Shown here: positions 10,931 through 20,225 of the stretch, piece after piece
How positions within the stretch are numbered: position 1 is the first letter of the stretch
Layout: the number at the start of each line of letters is the position of its first letter
Assembly: GCA_000263395.1 (NCBI GenBank)
Contig: AJXE01000013.1
Span: 56,587 to 120,586, forward strand
Length of the DNA stretch: 64,000 nt
Reading direction: 5' to 3'
From: Stutzerimonas stutzeri TS44
Lineage (GTDB): Bacteria; Pseudomonadota; Gammaproteobacteria; Pseudomonadales; Pseudomonadaceae
Position numbers and translations under genes: made by a program
The notes under the pieces: model-generated
Databases searched by the model: none
Seen by the model: the letters and a program-made list of their open reading frames with translations, nothing else
Told to the model about the DNA's origin: nothing

Positions 10931-12307
10931 ATGCTCAAAGATCCCTTCGAACGCCTCAATCTCGATCGCGAAGTCCTCACCGTCAGCCAGCTCAACGGCC
11001 GTGCCCGGCTACTGCTGGAAGACGTGTTCGCCCAGGTCTGGGTCGAGGGCGAGATTTCCAATCTCGCCCGCCCGGCTTCCGGCCACATCTATTTCACCCT
11101 CAAGGACAAGAACGCCCAGGTGCGTTGCGCACTGTTCCGGCAGAACGCCGCGCGGGTGCGCCAGGCCTTGCGTGATGGCCTGGCGGTGCGCGTGCGCGGC
11201 AAGGTGTCGCTGTTCGAAGGCCGCGGCGACTATCAACTGATTCTCGACACGCTGGAGCCAGCCGGCGATGGCGCGCTGCGCCTGGCCTTCGAGGCACTGA
11301 AGGAAAAGCTCGCCGGCGAAGGCCTGTTCGCCGCCGACCGCAAGGCCGCCCTACCCGCCCATCCGCGGCGCATTGGCATCGTCAGCTCGCCGACCGGCGC
11401 GGTGATCCGCGACATCATCTCGGTCTTCAAACGCCGCGCGCCGCAGGTCGAGCTGACGCTGATCCCGACCGCCGTGCAGGGCCGCGAAGCCACCACGCAG
11501 ATCGTCCGCGCACTGCAATTGGCCGACGCGCAAGGTTTCGACGCGCTGATCCTGGCCCGCGGCGGCGGCTCGCTGGAAGACCTCTGGTGTTTCAATGAGG
11601 AAGCCGTGGCGCGCGCGGTGGACGCCTGCCTCACGCCCATCGTCAGCGCCGTGGGGCATGAAACCGACGTATCGATCGCCGATTTTGTCGCCGACGTGCG
11701 CGCCCCCACGCCTTCGGCCGCGGCCGAGCTGCTGGCGCCGAGCAGCGCCGACCTGCAGCAGCGCCTGAGCGGTCTGCATCAGCGGCTGCTGCTGCGCATG
11801 CGCGACCGCCTGCACCGCGACACCATGCGCCTGGAGAGCCTGACGCGACGCCTGCGCCATCCGGGCGAGCGCCTGCAACAGCAGGCACAGCGCGTCGACG
11901 ACCTCGAACAGCGCCTGCTGCGCGCGGCCGAACGTCGTCTGCGTGGCGCCCAGGAACGCCTAGTGCACCTGGAAACCCGTCTCGCCACGCAGCATCCCGG
12001 GCGCACGCTGCATCTGCTGCACCAGCGCCTCGAGTATCTGTCCAGCCGCCTGCCGCGCGCCATGCAGGCATCGCTGCAGGGCCGTCGTCAGCAGCTACAA
12101 GGCCTGGCACAGACACTGCAGGTCGTCAGCCCGCTGGCCACCCTCGGCCGTGGCTACAGCATCCTGCTCGACGAGCGTGGCCAGGCGATTCGCAGCGCCA
12201 GCCAGACCCACGCCGGCCAACGCCTGAAGGCCAAGCTGGGCGAAGGCGAACTGCAAGTGCGCGTGGAAGACAACCATCTGGAGCCGGTGACGCTGCCGCT
12301 GCTCTGA
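10931..12307 (+). CDS. xseA: Exodeoxyribonuclease VII large subunit
   Basis: The 458-residue protein is the catalytic large subunit of exonuclease VII, which degrades single-stranded DNA in both directions. An OB-fold covers about residues 18-110 (starting VSQLNGRARLLLED), followed by the nuclease core with LARGGGSLEDLWCFN and GHETDVSIADFVAD, then a long coiled-coil of arginine- and glutamine-rich helices (about residues 270-390), and the C-terminal LGRGYSIL segment. Size matches E. coli XseA (456). The small subunit xseB is not in the window. It is a single gene, divergent from the zinc-knuckle gene and convergent with the helicase. Confidence 0.95.
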   Translation: MLKDPFERLNLDREVLTVSQLNGRARLLLEDVFAQVWVEGEISNLARPASGHIYFTLKDKNAQVRCALFRQNAARVRQALRDGLAVRVRGKVSLFEGRGDYQLILDTLEPAGDGALRLAFEALKEKLAGEGLFAADRKAALPAHPRRIGIVSSPTGAVIRDIISVFKRRAPQVELTLIPTAVQGREATTQIVRALQLADAQGFDALILARGGGSLEDLWCFNEEAVARAVDACLTPIVSAVGHETDVSIADFVADVRAPTPSAAAELLAPSSADLQQRLSGLHQRLLLRMRDRLHRDTMRLESLTRRLRHPGERLQQQAQRVDDLEQRLLRAAERRLRGAQERLVHLETRLATQHPGRTLHLLHQRLEYLSSRLPRAMQASLQGRRQQLQGLAQTLQVVSPLATLGRGYSILLDERGQAIRSASQTHAGQRLKAKLGEGELQVRVEDNHLEPVTLPLL

Positions 12308-12345
12308 ACGCGCCTGCCGCCCCCGACCCCGCGCCGCCTGAAACG

Positions 12346-12368
12346 AAAAAGCCAGCCTTGCGGCTGGC
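12346..12368 (-). terminator. Rho-independent terminator of the DEAD-box helicase gene
   Basis: The stem 12351-12357 with 12362-12368 is followed, in the minus-strand direction, by a run of T residues (AAAAA at 12346-12350 on the plus strand). It lies downstream of the helicase stop at 12419. Confidence 0.75.
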
Positions 12369-12418
12369 TCCAATCGAGGCTTCGGGGCGGTTTACGCCCC
12401 GGTGCGCTTTTCTGCTGC

Positions 12419-14089
12419 TCAGTCTTCGCGATAGCGACGCAGCTTGAGCTGCTTGCCACCCACGCGGGTGTCCTTGAGCTTGCCGAGCAGGCGCTCGAGA
12501 CCCTCTTCCGGCAGCTCGACCAGGCTGAAGCTGTCGCGCACCTGGATGCGACCGATGGCTTCGCGGGCCAGGCCACCCTCGTTGAGGATCGCGCCGAGCA
12601 GGTTGCGCGCGGCAATGCCGTCACGCGCACCCAGCGGCGTGCGGCAGCGGGCGCGGCCTTCGGCCAGCGGCATCGGCGCGCGACGCTCGCGATCGCCACT
12701 GCGCTCCGGACGGTCGGGGCGCTCCGAGCGTTCGCGCGGGCCGCTGCCCGGCACCAGCGGCTGCTCTTTTTCCACCTCGGCGAGGCTCAGCGCCTGGCCA
12801 TTGGTGGCCTTGCGCAGCAGCGCAGCGGCCAGGGCACGCGGGCTGCAGCCGATATCGGCGACCAGCTTGTCGAGCAGTTCGCCATGCGTGGCTTCGGCGT
12901 CGGCCACCAGCGGCGCGAGGCTGTTGGTGAGTTTCTTGATGCGCGCGTCCAGCACCTGCTGGGCGTTGGGCAGACGGGCCTCGGCGACCTTCTGGTTGGT
13001 CACACGCTCGATGACCTGCAGCATGCGACGCTCACGCGGGGTGACCAGCAGCAGCGCGCGGCCTTCGCGACCGGCACGGCCGGTACGGCCGATGCGGTGC
13101 ACGTAGGATTCCGGATCGTAGGGCATGTCCACGTTGAACACGTGGGTGATACGCGCCACATCCAGACCGCGGGCGGCGACGTCGGTCGCCACGACGATGT
13201 CCAGACGGCCATCCTTGAGCGATTCGATGACGCGCTCACGCTGGTTCTGGGCGATGTCACCGTTCAGCGCAGCGGCCTTGTAGCCCTTGGCTTCCAGCGC
13301 GGCGGCCAGATCCAGCGTGGCCTGCTTGGTGCGCACGAAGGCGATCAGCGCGTCGAAGTCTTCGACCTCGAGCAGACGCAGCACGGCCTGGATCTTCTGG
13401 TCGGCGTGGACCATCAGGTGCGCCTGCTCGATGCGGGCGACGGTCTGGGTCTTGGCGGCGATCTTGATGTGCTGCGGCTCGCGCAGGTGCTTCTCGGCGA
13501 TGACGCGGATCGAGTGCGGCAGCGTGGCGGAGAACAGCACGCTCTGGCGACTTTCCGGCATGGCCTCGAAGATCACTTCCAGGTCGTCCATGAAGCCGAG
13601 CTTGAGCATCTCGTCGGCTTCATCGAGCACCAGGAAGCGGATGGTCGACAGCAGCTCGCTGTTGCGGCTCAGGTGGTCGACCAGGCGACCCGGGGTGGCG
13701 ACGATGACCTGTGCGCCCTGACGGATCGCCTTGAGTTGCGGCCCCATCGGCGCACCGCCGTAGATGGCGACGACGCCGACGCCCGGCAGCTGCTTGGAAT
13801 AGGTTTCGAACGCGGTCGCGACCTGCAGGGCCAGCTCGCGGGTCGGCGCGAGGATCAGCGCCTGCGGCTCGCGCCTGGCCGGGTCGATCTTGGACAGGAT
13901 CGGCAGCGCGAAGGCCGCGGTCTTGCCGGTACCGGTCTGCGCCTGGCCGATCATGTCGTGGCCACCGAGGATCACCGGGATCGCCTGGGCCTGAATGGGA
14001 GAAGGTTCTTCGTAGCCGACTGCGCTGATGGCAGCCAGAACAGCGGAATGAATACCGAGTGCGGCAAAGCCGCCGATTTCCTGGGTCAT
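12419..14089 (-). CDS. deaD: ATP-dependent RNA helicase, DeaD/CsdA type
   Basis: A 556-residue DEAD-box helicase. In order: Q motif near residue 28 (PSPIQAQAIP), Walker A AQTGTGKT, PTRELALQ, DEADEML, SAT, and the C-terminal helicase motifs ATDVAARGLD and HRIGRTGRAGR. A basic, Arg/Glu-rich linker (ERSERPDRPERS) precedes a terminal DbpA-type RNA-binding domain (from about residue 480, ARNLLGAILNEGG). This architecture and length match DeaD/CsdA, which helps ribosome assembly and unwinds mRNA in the cold. The ATG at 14089 (MTQEIGGF) is chosen because the Q motif follows at the normal distance; the frame upstream is unrelated. Confidence 0.9.
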   Translation of the reverse strand: MTQEIGGFAALGIHSAVLAAISAVGYEEPSPIQAQAIPVILGGHDMIGQAQTGTGKTAAFALPILSKIDPARREPQALILAPTRELALQVATAFETYSKQLPGVGVVAIYGGAPMGPQLKAIRQGAQVIVATPGRLVDHLSRNSELLSTIRFLVLDEADEMLKLGFMDDLEVIFEAMPESRQSVLFSATLPHSIRVIAEKHLREPQHIKIAAKTQTVARIEQAHLMVHADQKIQAVLRLLEVEDFDALIAFVRTKQATLDLAAALEAKGYKAAALNGDIAQNQRERVIESLKDGRLDIVVATDVAARGLDVARITHVFNVDMPYDPESYVHRIGRTGRAGREGRALLLVTPRERRMLQVIERVTNQKVAEARLPNAQQVLDARIKKLTNSLAPLVADAEATHGELLDKLVADIGCSPRALAAALLRKATNGQALSLAEVEKEQPLVPGSGPRERSERPDRPERSGDRERRAPMPLAEGRARCRTPLGARDGIAARNLLGAILNEGGLAREAIGRIQVRDSFSLVELPEEGLERLLGKLKDTRVGGKQLKLRRYRED

Positions 14090-14306
14090 GGGTCTTGTCT
14101 CTGATGCTCCGCAAGACCCATGTTCCGAAGCTGCGCATGCCGTGCAAAACCCGAAGGTCACCCTGGCAGCCGGTCGGCGGGGTTGCGAAAACGTATGAAT
14201 GATGAATCGTCAAGGATAGTCCGCTCGAAGCGGACAGCAGCCGAAGCAGCGCTTCGTGTGTTGCGGTACCTGAACGCAGGCTGGGTTTCAGCCGGCGCGT
14301 ACTATA
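14090..14306 (-). promoter_or_regulatory. Long 5' leader and candidate promoter of deaD
   Basis: A minus-strand TATAGT box at 14301-14306 could be the -10 of deaD, which would give a leader of roughly 200 nt before the ATG at 14089. Long structured leaders are usual for cold-induced DeaD genes. The -35 is not obvious, so the start site is a guess. No coding sequence is seen in 14090-14379. Confidence 0.35.
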
Positions 14307-14379
14307 CCGGAATAACCGGTGCTGTGCGCGGATTTTGCATATTGGCTGTGCAGACGGCAGATTGCAGACAACAGCGCCA

Positions 14380-15129
14380 TCAGCTCGCCGGGCGCAGCGC
14401 CGCGATCAGGTAGTCGAGCGAATAACCCAGGCGTGGCGCCAGCGCCTCGGCGCGCTGGCGCAGGCCATCGAAATCCAGCGCCTGGTCGAGGTCCGCCGGC
14501 ACCAGCAGCACGACGTTGCCCTCCTTCACCGAGCACTCCCAGTAGTGGCGGTGGAACAGTCCGCGCAACAGCGCCGCGCCCAGCGGCTTGCCCTCGTCGG
14601 TCCCCCACTGGTTGATGATCAGCCAGCCGCCGGGGTTGAGCTTCTCCTGGCAGCGCTTGAGGAAATTCCAGGCCAGGTGCGCGGCCGCCGGGCCGACATC
14701 GGTATACAGGTCGACGAACAGCAGATCGGCCGACTCCGCCGATTCGAGCAGCTCCACGGCATCGCCGATGCGAATGTACAGGCGCGCATCGTTCTGCAGG
14801 CCCAGATAGCGCATCGCCAGTTCGGGCACCGCCGGGCGCAGCTCGATGGCCTCGACATCCTCCAGCGGCAGGAACTCGAGGCAGGCCTGGGTCAGCGTCC
14901 CCGCGCCCAGCCCCAGGAACAGCGCGGTTTCCGGTGTCGGGTGGCACAGCGCGCCGAGCAGCATGGCCCGCGTGTAGTCGTACTCCAGCCAACTCGGCGC
15001 GGGGGCGAACACGCAGCTCTGCTCCACCGCCGCACCGAACTCGAGGAAGCGGTAGTCGCCGACCTCATACACCCGAATCAGGCCGAACTCGTCCTGCACC
15101 TCGGCCAACAGCCGTTCTTCGTCCTGCAT
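14380..15129 (-). CDS. Spermidine synthase-like methyltransferase-fold protein
   Basis: The 249-residue protein has a Rossmann-type SAM-binding fold: the glycine loop LFLGLGAGTLTQA near residue 90, the acidic end of strand two (IELRP), and DLLFVDLYTD near residue 140, as in SpeE. Length is shorter than SpeE (about 285) and the N-terminal tetramerisation domain is reduced, so it may not make spermidine; many such proteins in Pseudomonas are uncharacterised. The gene is divergent from the class II DAHP synthase gene with 115 nt between starts. I would annotate it only as spermidine synthase-like. Confidence 0.7.
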   Translation of the reverse strand: MQDEERLLAEVQDEFGLIRVYEVGDYRFLEFGAAVEQSCVFAPAPSWLEYDYTRAMLLGALCHPTPETALFLGLGAGTLTQACLEFLPLEDVEAIELRPAVPELAMRYLGLQNDARLYIRIGDAVELLESAESADLLFVDLYTDVGPAAAHLAWNFLKRCQEKLNPGGWLIINQWGTDEGKPLGAALLRGLFHRHYWECSVKEGNVVLLVPADLDQALDFDGLRQRAEALAPRLGYSLDYLIAALRPAS

Positions 15130-15244
15130 TGCGCCCTCCCACGGAAGAGGCGCATGTTAGCAGCCCGATTGACAGCCGCTATCAACCATCGAGCAGCGCT
15201 TGCGGTAACATCGCCGCACTTTTTCGCGAATGGAATTTCCACCC

Positions 15245-16594
15245 ATGACCACCACCTGGAGCCCGTCGAGCTGGCGTAGCAAACCGATTCAGCAACAACC
15301 CGAATACCCCGATGCCGACCATCTCGGTCGCATCGAGAGCACCCTGGCCGGCCTGCCGCCACTGGTGTTCGCCGGCGAGGCGCGCGAACTGCGCCGCCAG
15401 TTCGCCGAAGTCACCCAGGGCCGCGCGTTCCTGCTGCAGGGTGGCGATTGCGCCGAGAGTTTCGCCGAGTTCTCCGCCACCAAGATTCGCGACACCTTCA
15501 AGGTGCTGCTGCAGATGGCCATCGTCATGACCTTCGCCGCCGGCTGCCCGGTGGTGAAGGTCGGGCGCATGGCCGGGCAGTTCGCCAAGCCACGCTCGGC
15601 CGGCAATGAGACCATCGACGGCGTAACGCTGCCAGCCTATCGCGGCGACATCGTCAACGGCATCGGCTTCGACGAGAAGAGCCGCGTACCGGACCCGGAG
15701 CGCCTGCTGCAGGCCTACCACCAGTCCACCGCCAGCCTCAACCTGCTGCGCGCCTTCGCCCAGGGCGGCTTCGCCGACCTGCATCAGGTGCACCAGTGGA
15801 ACCTGGACTTCATCGCCAACTCGCTGCTGGCCGAGAAGTATCACCAGCTCGGTGCGCGCATCGACGAGACGCTGAAGTTCATCCGCGCGTGCGGCCTGGA
15901 CGATACCCCGCAACTGCGCGAAACCAGCTTCTTCACCGCCCATGAGGCGCTGCTGCTGAACTACGAAGAAGCCTTCGTGCGCCAGGACAGCCTCACCGGC
16001 GGCTGGTACGACTGCTCGGCGCACATGCTGTGGATCGGCGACCGCACCCGCCAGCTCGACGGCGCGCATGTGGAGTTCCTGCGCGGCGTCGGCAACCCGA
16101 TCGGCGTCAAGGTCGGCCCGAGCATGGACAGTGAAGAGCTGATCCGTCTGATCGATATCCTCAACCCGCAGAACGATCCCGGCCGCCTCAACCTCATCGT
16201 GCGCATGGGCGCCGACAAGGTCGAAGCCGGCCTGCCGCGCCTGATCCGCGCGGTGCAGCAAGAGGGACGGCAGGTTCTGTGGAGCTGCGACCCCATGCAC
16301 GGCAACACCATGAAGGCCTCCAGCGGCTACAAGACCCGCGATTTCGAGCGGGTACTGGCCGAGGTCCGGCAATTCTTCGACGTGCACCGGGCCGAGGGCA
16401 GCTACCCGGGCGGCATCCACATCGAGATGACCGGGCAGAACGTCACCGAGTGCATCGGTGGCTCGCGCGCCATCACCGAAGCCGGGCTCAGCGACCGCTA
16501 CCACACCCACTGCGACCCACGGCTGAATGCCGACCAGTCGCTGGAAATGGCCTTCATGATCGCCGAGACGCTGAAGCAGCTGCGCCCGAGCTGA
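15245..16594 (+). CDS. 3-deoxy-7-phosphoheptulonate synthase, class II (plant type)
   Basis: The 449-residue enzyme condenses phosphoenolpyruvate and erythrose 4-phosphate, the entry to the shikimate pathway. It is the AroA-II (plant/Mycobacterium-like) class, recognised by [13 protein letters not shown] at the N-terminus, QGGDCAESF near residue 75, the [14 protein letters not shown] motif near residue 105, and DPMHGNT and [15 protein letters not shown] in the second half. The start at 15245 (MTTTWSP) is taken over an in-frame codon at 15230. Class II enzymes in Pseudomonas differ in feedback sensitivity to aromatic amino acids; that cannot be told here. Confidence 0.93.
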   Translation: MTTTWSPSSWRSKPIQQQPEYPDADHLGRIESTLAGLPPLVFAGEARELRRQFAEVTQGRAFLLQGGDCAESFAEFSATKIRDTFKVLLQMAIVMTFAAGCPVVKVGRMAGQFAKPRSAGNETIDGVTLPAYRGDIVNGIGFDEKSRVPDPERLLQAYHQSTASLNLLRAFAQGGFADLHQVHQWNLDFIANSLLAEKYHQLGARIDETLKFIRACGLDDTPQLRETSFFTAHEALLLNYEEAFVRQDSLTGGWYDCSAHMLWIGDRTRQLDGAHVEFLRGVGNPIGVKVGPSMDSEELIRLIDILNPQNDPGRLNLIVRMGADKVEAGLPRLIRAVQQEGRQVLWSCDPMHGNTMKASSGYKTRDFERVLAEVRQFFDVHRAEGSYPGGIHIEMTGQNVTECIGGSRAITEAGLSDRYHTHCDPRLNADQSLEMAFMIAETLKQLRPS

Positions 16595-16643
16595 CCGCAC
16601 AGCGGAAATCAGCCGTTCACGGCCAACAGACCGCAGAAACGAC

Positions 16644-16668
16644 AAAGCCCGGCACTTGGCCGGGCTTT
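16644..16668. terminator. Bidirectional terminator between DAHP synthase and efp genes
   Basis: A 10-bp perfect stem (16644-16653 with 16659-16668) with A residues on the left and T residues on the right, in the convergent gap. Confidence 0.85.
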
Positions 16669-16693
16669 TCGTTGCGAGTCTGCGAGAAGGCGA

Positions 16694-17260
16694 TCAGGCC
16701 TTGACGCGGGACTTGTACTCGCCGGTGCGGGTATCGATCTCGATCGAGTCGCCGATTTCGCAGAAGGCGGAAACCTGCAGCTCGGCACCGTTCTTCAGGC
16801 GGGCAGTCTTCATGACCTTGCCGGAGGTATCGCCACGCACCGACGGCTCGGTGTAGACGATTTCACGGACGATGGTGGTCGGCAGTTCGACCGAGATCAC
16901 CTTGTCGTTGTAGAACACCGCTTCACAGACATCGGTCATGCCGTCTTCGATGAAGGTCATCACGCCTTCGAGGTCGGCCTTCTCGATTTCGTACTGGTTG
17001 AACTCGTCGTCCATGAACACGTACAGCGGATCGGCGAAGTAGGAGTAAGTCACTTCCTTGCGCTCGAGAATTACCGGCTCCAGCTTGTCATCGGCCTTGT
17101 AGACGGTCTCGGTGGCCGAACCGTTGAGCAGGTTCTTCAGCTTCATCTTGACCACGGCACTGTTACGGCCGGACTTGTTGAACTCGGCCTTCTGGATGAC
17201 CCAGGGTGCGCCGTTGATGATGGCCACCTGGCCGGCACGGAACTCTTGTGCGGTTTTCAT
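16694..17260 (-). CDS. efp: Translation elongation factor P, Arg32 type
   Basis: The 188-residue protein is EF-P, which binds between the P and E sites of the ribosome and relieves stalling at polyproline. All three domains are present with full length. At the tip of domain I the modified residue is Arg32 (NKSGRN), not lysine, placing it in the class rhamnosylated by EarP; the matching earP gene lies upstream on the same strand. A group II intron now lies between the two, 32 nt upstream of the efp start, so an efp transcript started before earP would need splicing. Confidence 0.96.
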   Translation of the reverse strand: MKTAQEFRAGQVAIINGAPWVIQKAEFNKSGRNSAVVKMKLKNLLNGSATETVYKADDKLEPVILERKEVTYSYFADPLYVFMDDEFNQYEIEKADLEGVMTFIEDGMTDVCEAVFYNDKVISVELPTTIVREIVYTEPSVRGDTSGKVMKTARLKNGAELQVSAFCEIGDSIEIDTRTGEYKSRVKA

Positions 17261-17333
17261 ACGAACATCCGATTGGAATTAGAGACAAAAAAGTCGGGTA
17301 GCCCTAGATCATTACTGATCCAGGGCCCCCTTA

Positions 17334-17367
17334 GAACCGTACGTGCGACTTTCACCGCATACGGCTC
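17334..17367 (-). ncRNA. Group II intron domain V (catalytic hairpin)
   Basis: A 34-nt hairpin with the catalytic end sequence GAGCCG, two stems of the usual length and a GAAA loop; it is the hallmark that defines the intron and fixes its 3' end about 41 nt further downstream on the minus strand. Confidence 0.88.
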
Positions 17368-17421
17368 AAGCTTACGAAAAGCCAATCAATGACTGGCCGG
17401 CAACTATGACGGGCGATCCTA

Positions 17422-19158
17422 TCATTTCAACCCACCGTGCCGCAAAGTCACCTTTTCTTGCCGGCTATGCACCAGCGCATGGCAGTTGGGATGAAGCAGC
17501 ACACGGTTCCCCAAGGTATTCAGTCCACCGTCCACGCGCCTGATGACGTGATGGTCATGCCAACCGGTTTCCTTGCTGATCGCATGCCCGCACAGGGCGC
17601 AACGCCCCTTCTGCCTGCGGAAGATGCTGAGTATCTGTCCCCGATAACGCAGCTTGTGCTGCATCCGTTGAACCCTCAACGCCTCCCACTTCAGCTCCTG
17701 CGTCGCGTCATAGGGTTGATACTCCCCCGGTAAACGCTTGTGACGCACGATTGCGGTTTCCGCCAGCCTGTACAGCTGTCGGAACTGCCTTTCTCCTTTG
17801 CCATTTTTCTTGGGATACGCAAACACCCAATTTCGCCCCCCTATGGATCGGAAGTATTTATTCCTGATCCAGTTAGAAGATTTCCTTGGATGCCTGCGCT
17901 TCGCCCATCTCCAAAGCCGCCAGAACATCAGATTATCCAGCGTGTTGAAGGTCTGTTTTGCCACGACCGGGGAGTGGTATTGCGCCCACCCCTTCAGTAC
18001 CGGGTTCAGCTGGCCGATCAACGCTTCCTGCGTCAGTGCTCCGCTGCCTTTGATGATCTCGCGCACTTTCCGATAAAACGCCGAGACGTTTTTCTTCGAG
18101 GGCTTGATCAGCAGCTTGGCTTTCCTATACGGCGATTTCGGCACGTACTTCCTGAAATTCCACCCCAGAAAATCGAAGCCTTGGTGGATGTGCGTGATCT
18201 GCGTTTTCGCCCGTGACAGCGCAACCCCTCGTACCGAGAGGAATTGCTCTACCCAGGGTTTGACCTCCTCTTCCAACAGCTCTTTCGAGACTGCAGTCAC
18301 GACAAAGTCATCCGCATAGCGCACACACTGCACCTTGGCGCTCTTGGCCTTCCGAGCCCCCAACTTATTCACCAGATGGCGCTTCAGTTGGGTTTCCAAG
18401 CCATTCAGGGTGGCGTTTGCCAGACAGGCCGAGATGATCCCTCCCTGCGGCGTCCCGGCCTCCGTAGCCATGAGTTGTCGCCGGTCGATAACCCCGGCCT
18501 TCAACCATTTGCGCAGCACCTTCCTGTCCATCGGGGCATTCCGGCACAGCCACTCGTGATTGATATTGTCGAAGAACCCTTTGATATCGCCTTCCAGAAT
18601 CCAGACCGGCGCCGTTTGCGGCGACAGCAGGTGGAACAGCTCAACCATCGCGTCAGCAGTCGAACGATCCGGGCGAAATCCATAGGACTTCGGATCGCTG
18701 GTGCTTTCCACGACAGGTTCCAACGCTTGCAGATACAGCGCCTGCATGGCCCGATCCAACATCGTCGGGATACCCAGCTGGCGTTTCTCTAGCTTGCCGG
18801 GCTTCGGTATCCATACCCGCCGTAGCGGTTTAGGCCGATAGCCTCGCGTTTTCGACAGACGTCCCACGGCCTGGAGCTTGGCCTGAGGCGTTCCCCAGGT
18901 TTCTCCGTCGACTCCCGGCGTCTTGCGACCCCGGTTTTCCGTGACTCGCCTTACAGCCAGACAGCGGCCATAAAACGAGTGGGTCAGCAGTCGTTGCAGG
19001 CGTTTAGCCCTGCGCCAGTCGCCTTCCCGAGTTGCCTGCGCAATCTTTAGCTGCGTTTTCCGAACGGATTGTTGAATCCTGGCCCAATCGAGATCGTGCC
19101 AGTTCGTCATTCCGCCAGAAGGCGCAGCCGCGACCGGTGTTGCTGGTTGCGTTTTCAT
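17422..19158 (-). CDS. ltrA: Group II intron reverse transcriptase/maturase with HNH endonuclease
   Basis: The 578-residue protein combines a reverse transcriptase (blocks from about residue 95, catalytic YADD in VRYADDFVVT), a maturase X domain (GWAQYHSPVV, WRLWRWAKRRHP), and a C-terminal HNH endonuclease with CALCG ... HDHHVI ... NCHALVH, all intact. It promotes splicing of the intron RNA and target-primed insertion. The ATG at 19158 has a strong AGGAGG site upstream; the open frame extends further only within intron RNA. All catalytic residues I can check are present, so the intron may be active. Confidence 0.93.
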   Translation of the reverse strand: MKTQPATPVAAAPSGGMTNWHDLDWARIQQSVRKTQLKIAQATREGDWRRAKRLQRLLTHSFYGRCLAVRRVTENRGRKTPGVDGETWGTPQAKLQAVGRLSKTRGYRPKPLRRVWIPKPGKLEKRQLGIPTMLDRAMQALYLQALEPVVESTSDPKSYGFRPDRSTADAMVELFHLLSPQTAPVWILEGDIKGFFDNINHEWLCRNAPMDRKVLRKWLKAGVIDRRQLMATEAGTPQGGIISACLANATLNGLETQLKRHLVNKLGARKAKSAKVQCVRYADDFVVTAVSKELLEEEVKPWVEQFLSVRGVALSRAKTQITHIHQGFDFLGWNFRKYVPKSPYRKAKLLIKPSKKNVSAFYRKVREIIKGSGALTQEALIGQLNPVLKGWAQYHSPVVAKQTFNTLDNLMFWRLWRWAKRRHPRKSSNWIRNKYFRSIGGRNWVFAYPKKNGKGERQFRQLYRLAETAIVRHKRLPGEYQPYDATQELKWEALRVQRMQHKLRYRGQILSIFRRQKGRCALCGHAISKETGWHDHHVIRRVDGGLNTLGNRVLLHPNCHALVHSRQEKVTLRHGGLK

Positions 19159-20225
19159 ACAGTCCTCCTGATATGCATGACATTCAGGACGGACTACTCC
19201 CCTATGGGCAGTAGTCGCCCATAGGGTCGTTTGGTTATCGCTGGAATCAGCGGCTCTTCTTGCGCTCGTAAACCAGATGCACGTCAGCCAGGGTTGCCCC
19301 TGCCGGTGATGTTTCAACCGGTATGCCACCCATTACAGGCAGCCCTTCGCTTTTTGCATCCTCCCATTCCCCACACCCCTCAGCGCCCCTTGCGGTTTGC
19401 CTGCCTGGCCGATGTTGCTGGCCAGGCGAGTGGTCGGGATTGCCACGTTCCCCGAGTCGCATCGATTCCCCGTTTAGGCTTCGTCTCTCCCCCGGCAGTC
19501 TGCGGTACCGCATCACCTCATCCCACGGTGATGACCGACTGCATTGCCGTTTTTGGCTGAGGCCAATAATTGCCGTAGGCCCGTCCATTATGACGAGGGT
19601 TCTGGCGACGATTCACATGCGTTAGTCATGCGGGTTGGGTCATTAGCCTCGTCACGCCCGTGCAATTCGGACGCGAAGCGTTCTCCGTCACCGGATAACA
19701 CCCTTTTGTGAGCGAGACATTGTTGATCAGGCTTCACACCCCGGGGTTGGCCCCCGACGCATGCCGATCTGATGAACTGGCGGGTACACGCCAGGCTCGG
19801 TGCCTCCTATGTGAGCGAGGTTGAGCAATGCGATTCGGAGCTATCGCTCCGTTGCTTAGGCAAGACACCTCCCACGTCTCTCGACGGTGGCGATGGGACC
19901 AAACAGCCCAATCACCAGGAGATGAATTTATCCCCGAAGGGAATGATTCACCCTCGGGCTTTTGAAATGCTTGGCAACAGACTCGGAATCCGAGAATGTT
20001 CTTTGCTTTCGGTTTTGATCAAATGCAGTCCATTCGGCCACATTTGAAATGTACTTTCCCTACAGATAGGGATTGCGCATCCCCATAAGCGGGTCATTCC
20101 TAGGCTAGCCAGGTTTCTTAACTTCTTTATGACTTCAATCCTTTGATAGCAAAGGATTTTGGTGTCAAAGGGGAAGTTCCCAACCAAGCAGCGACACGAA
20201 CATACGTGTCGCACCAGGCGGCATC

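Larger units (their letters stand above)
17293..20214 (-). mobile_element. Group II intron inserted between earP and efp
   Basis: On the minus strand the intron starts with the group II consensus GTGCG at 20214 and ends with ...CCCGAC at 17293, giving 2922 nt. A 34-nt domain V with a GAAA tetraloop is at 17334-17367, and domain VI is the following hairpin at about 17296-17330, ending in the AY dinucleotide. The intron-encoded protein is read from the same strand between them. The remaining 19159-20214 forms the 5' domains and has no gene. The 5' exon is the end of earP (its stop codon is 11 nt before the intron), the 3' exon the leader of efp. Boundaries are inferred from consensus, not from an empty site. 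Confidence 0.85.

Noticed and set aside
15182..16645. 487-codon minus-strand frame opposite the DAHP synthase gene
   Set aside because: Third-position GC shadow; the plus strand encodes the complete class II enzyme.
17293..20214. Class C group II intron sitting behind a terminator
   Set aside because: The sequence before the 5' end is the end of earP without a hairpin, and the maturase has an HNH domain, which class C proteins lack.
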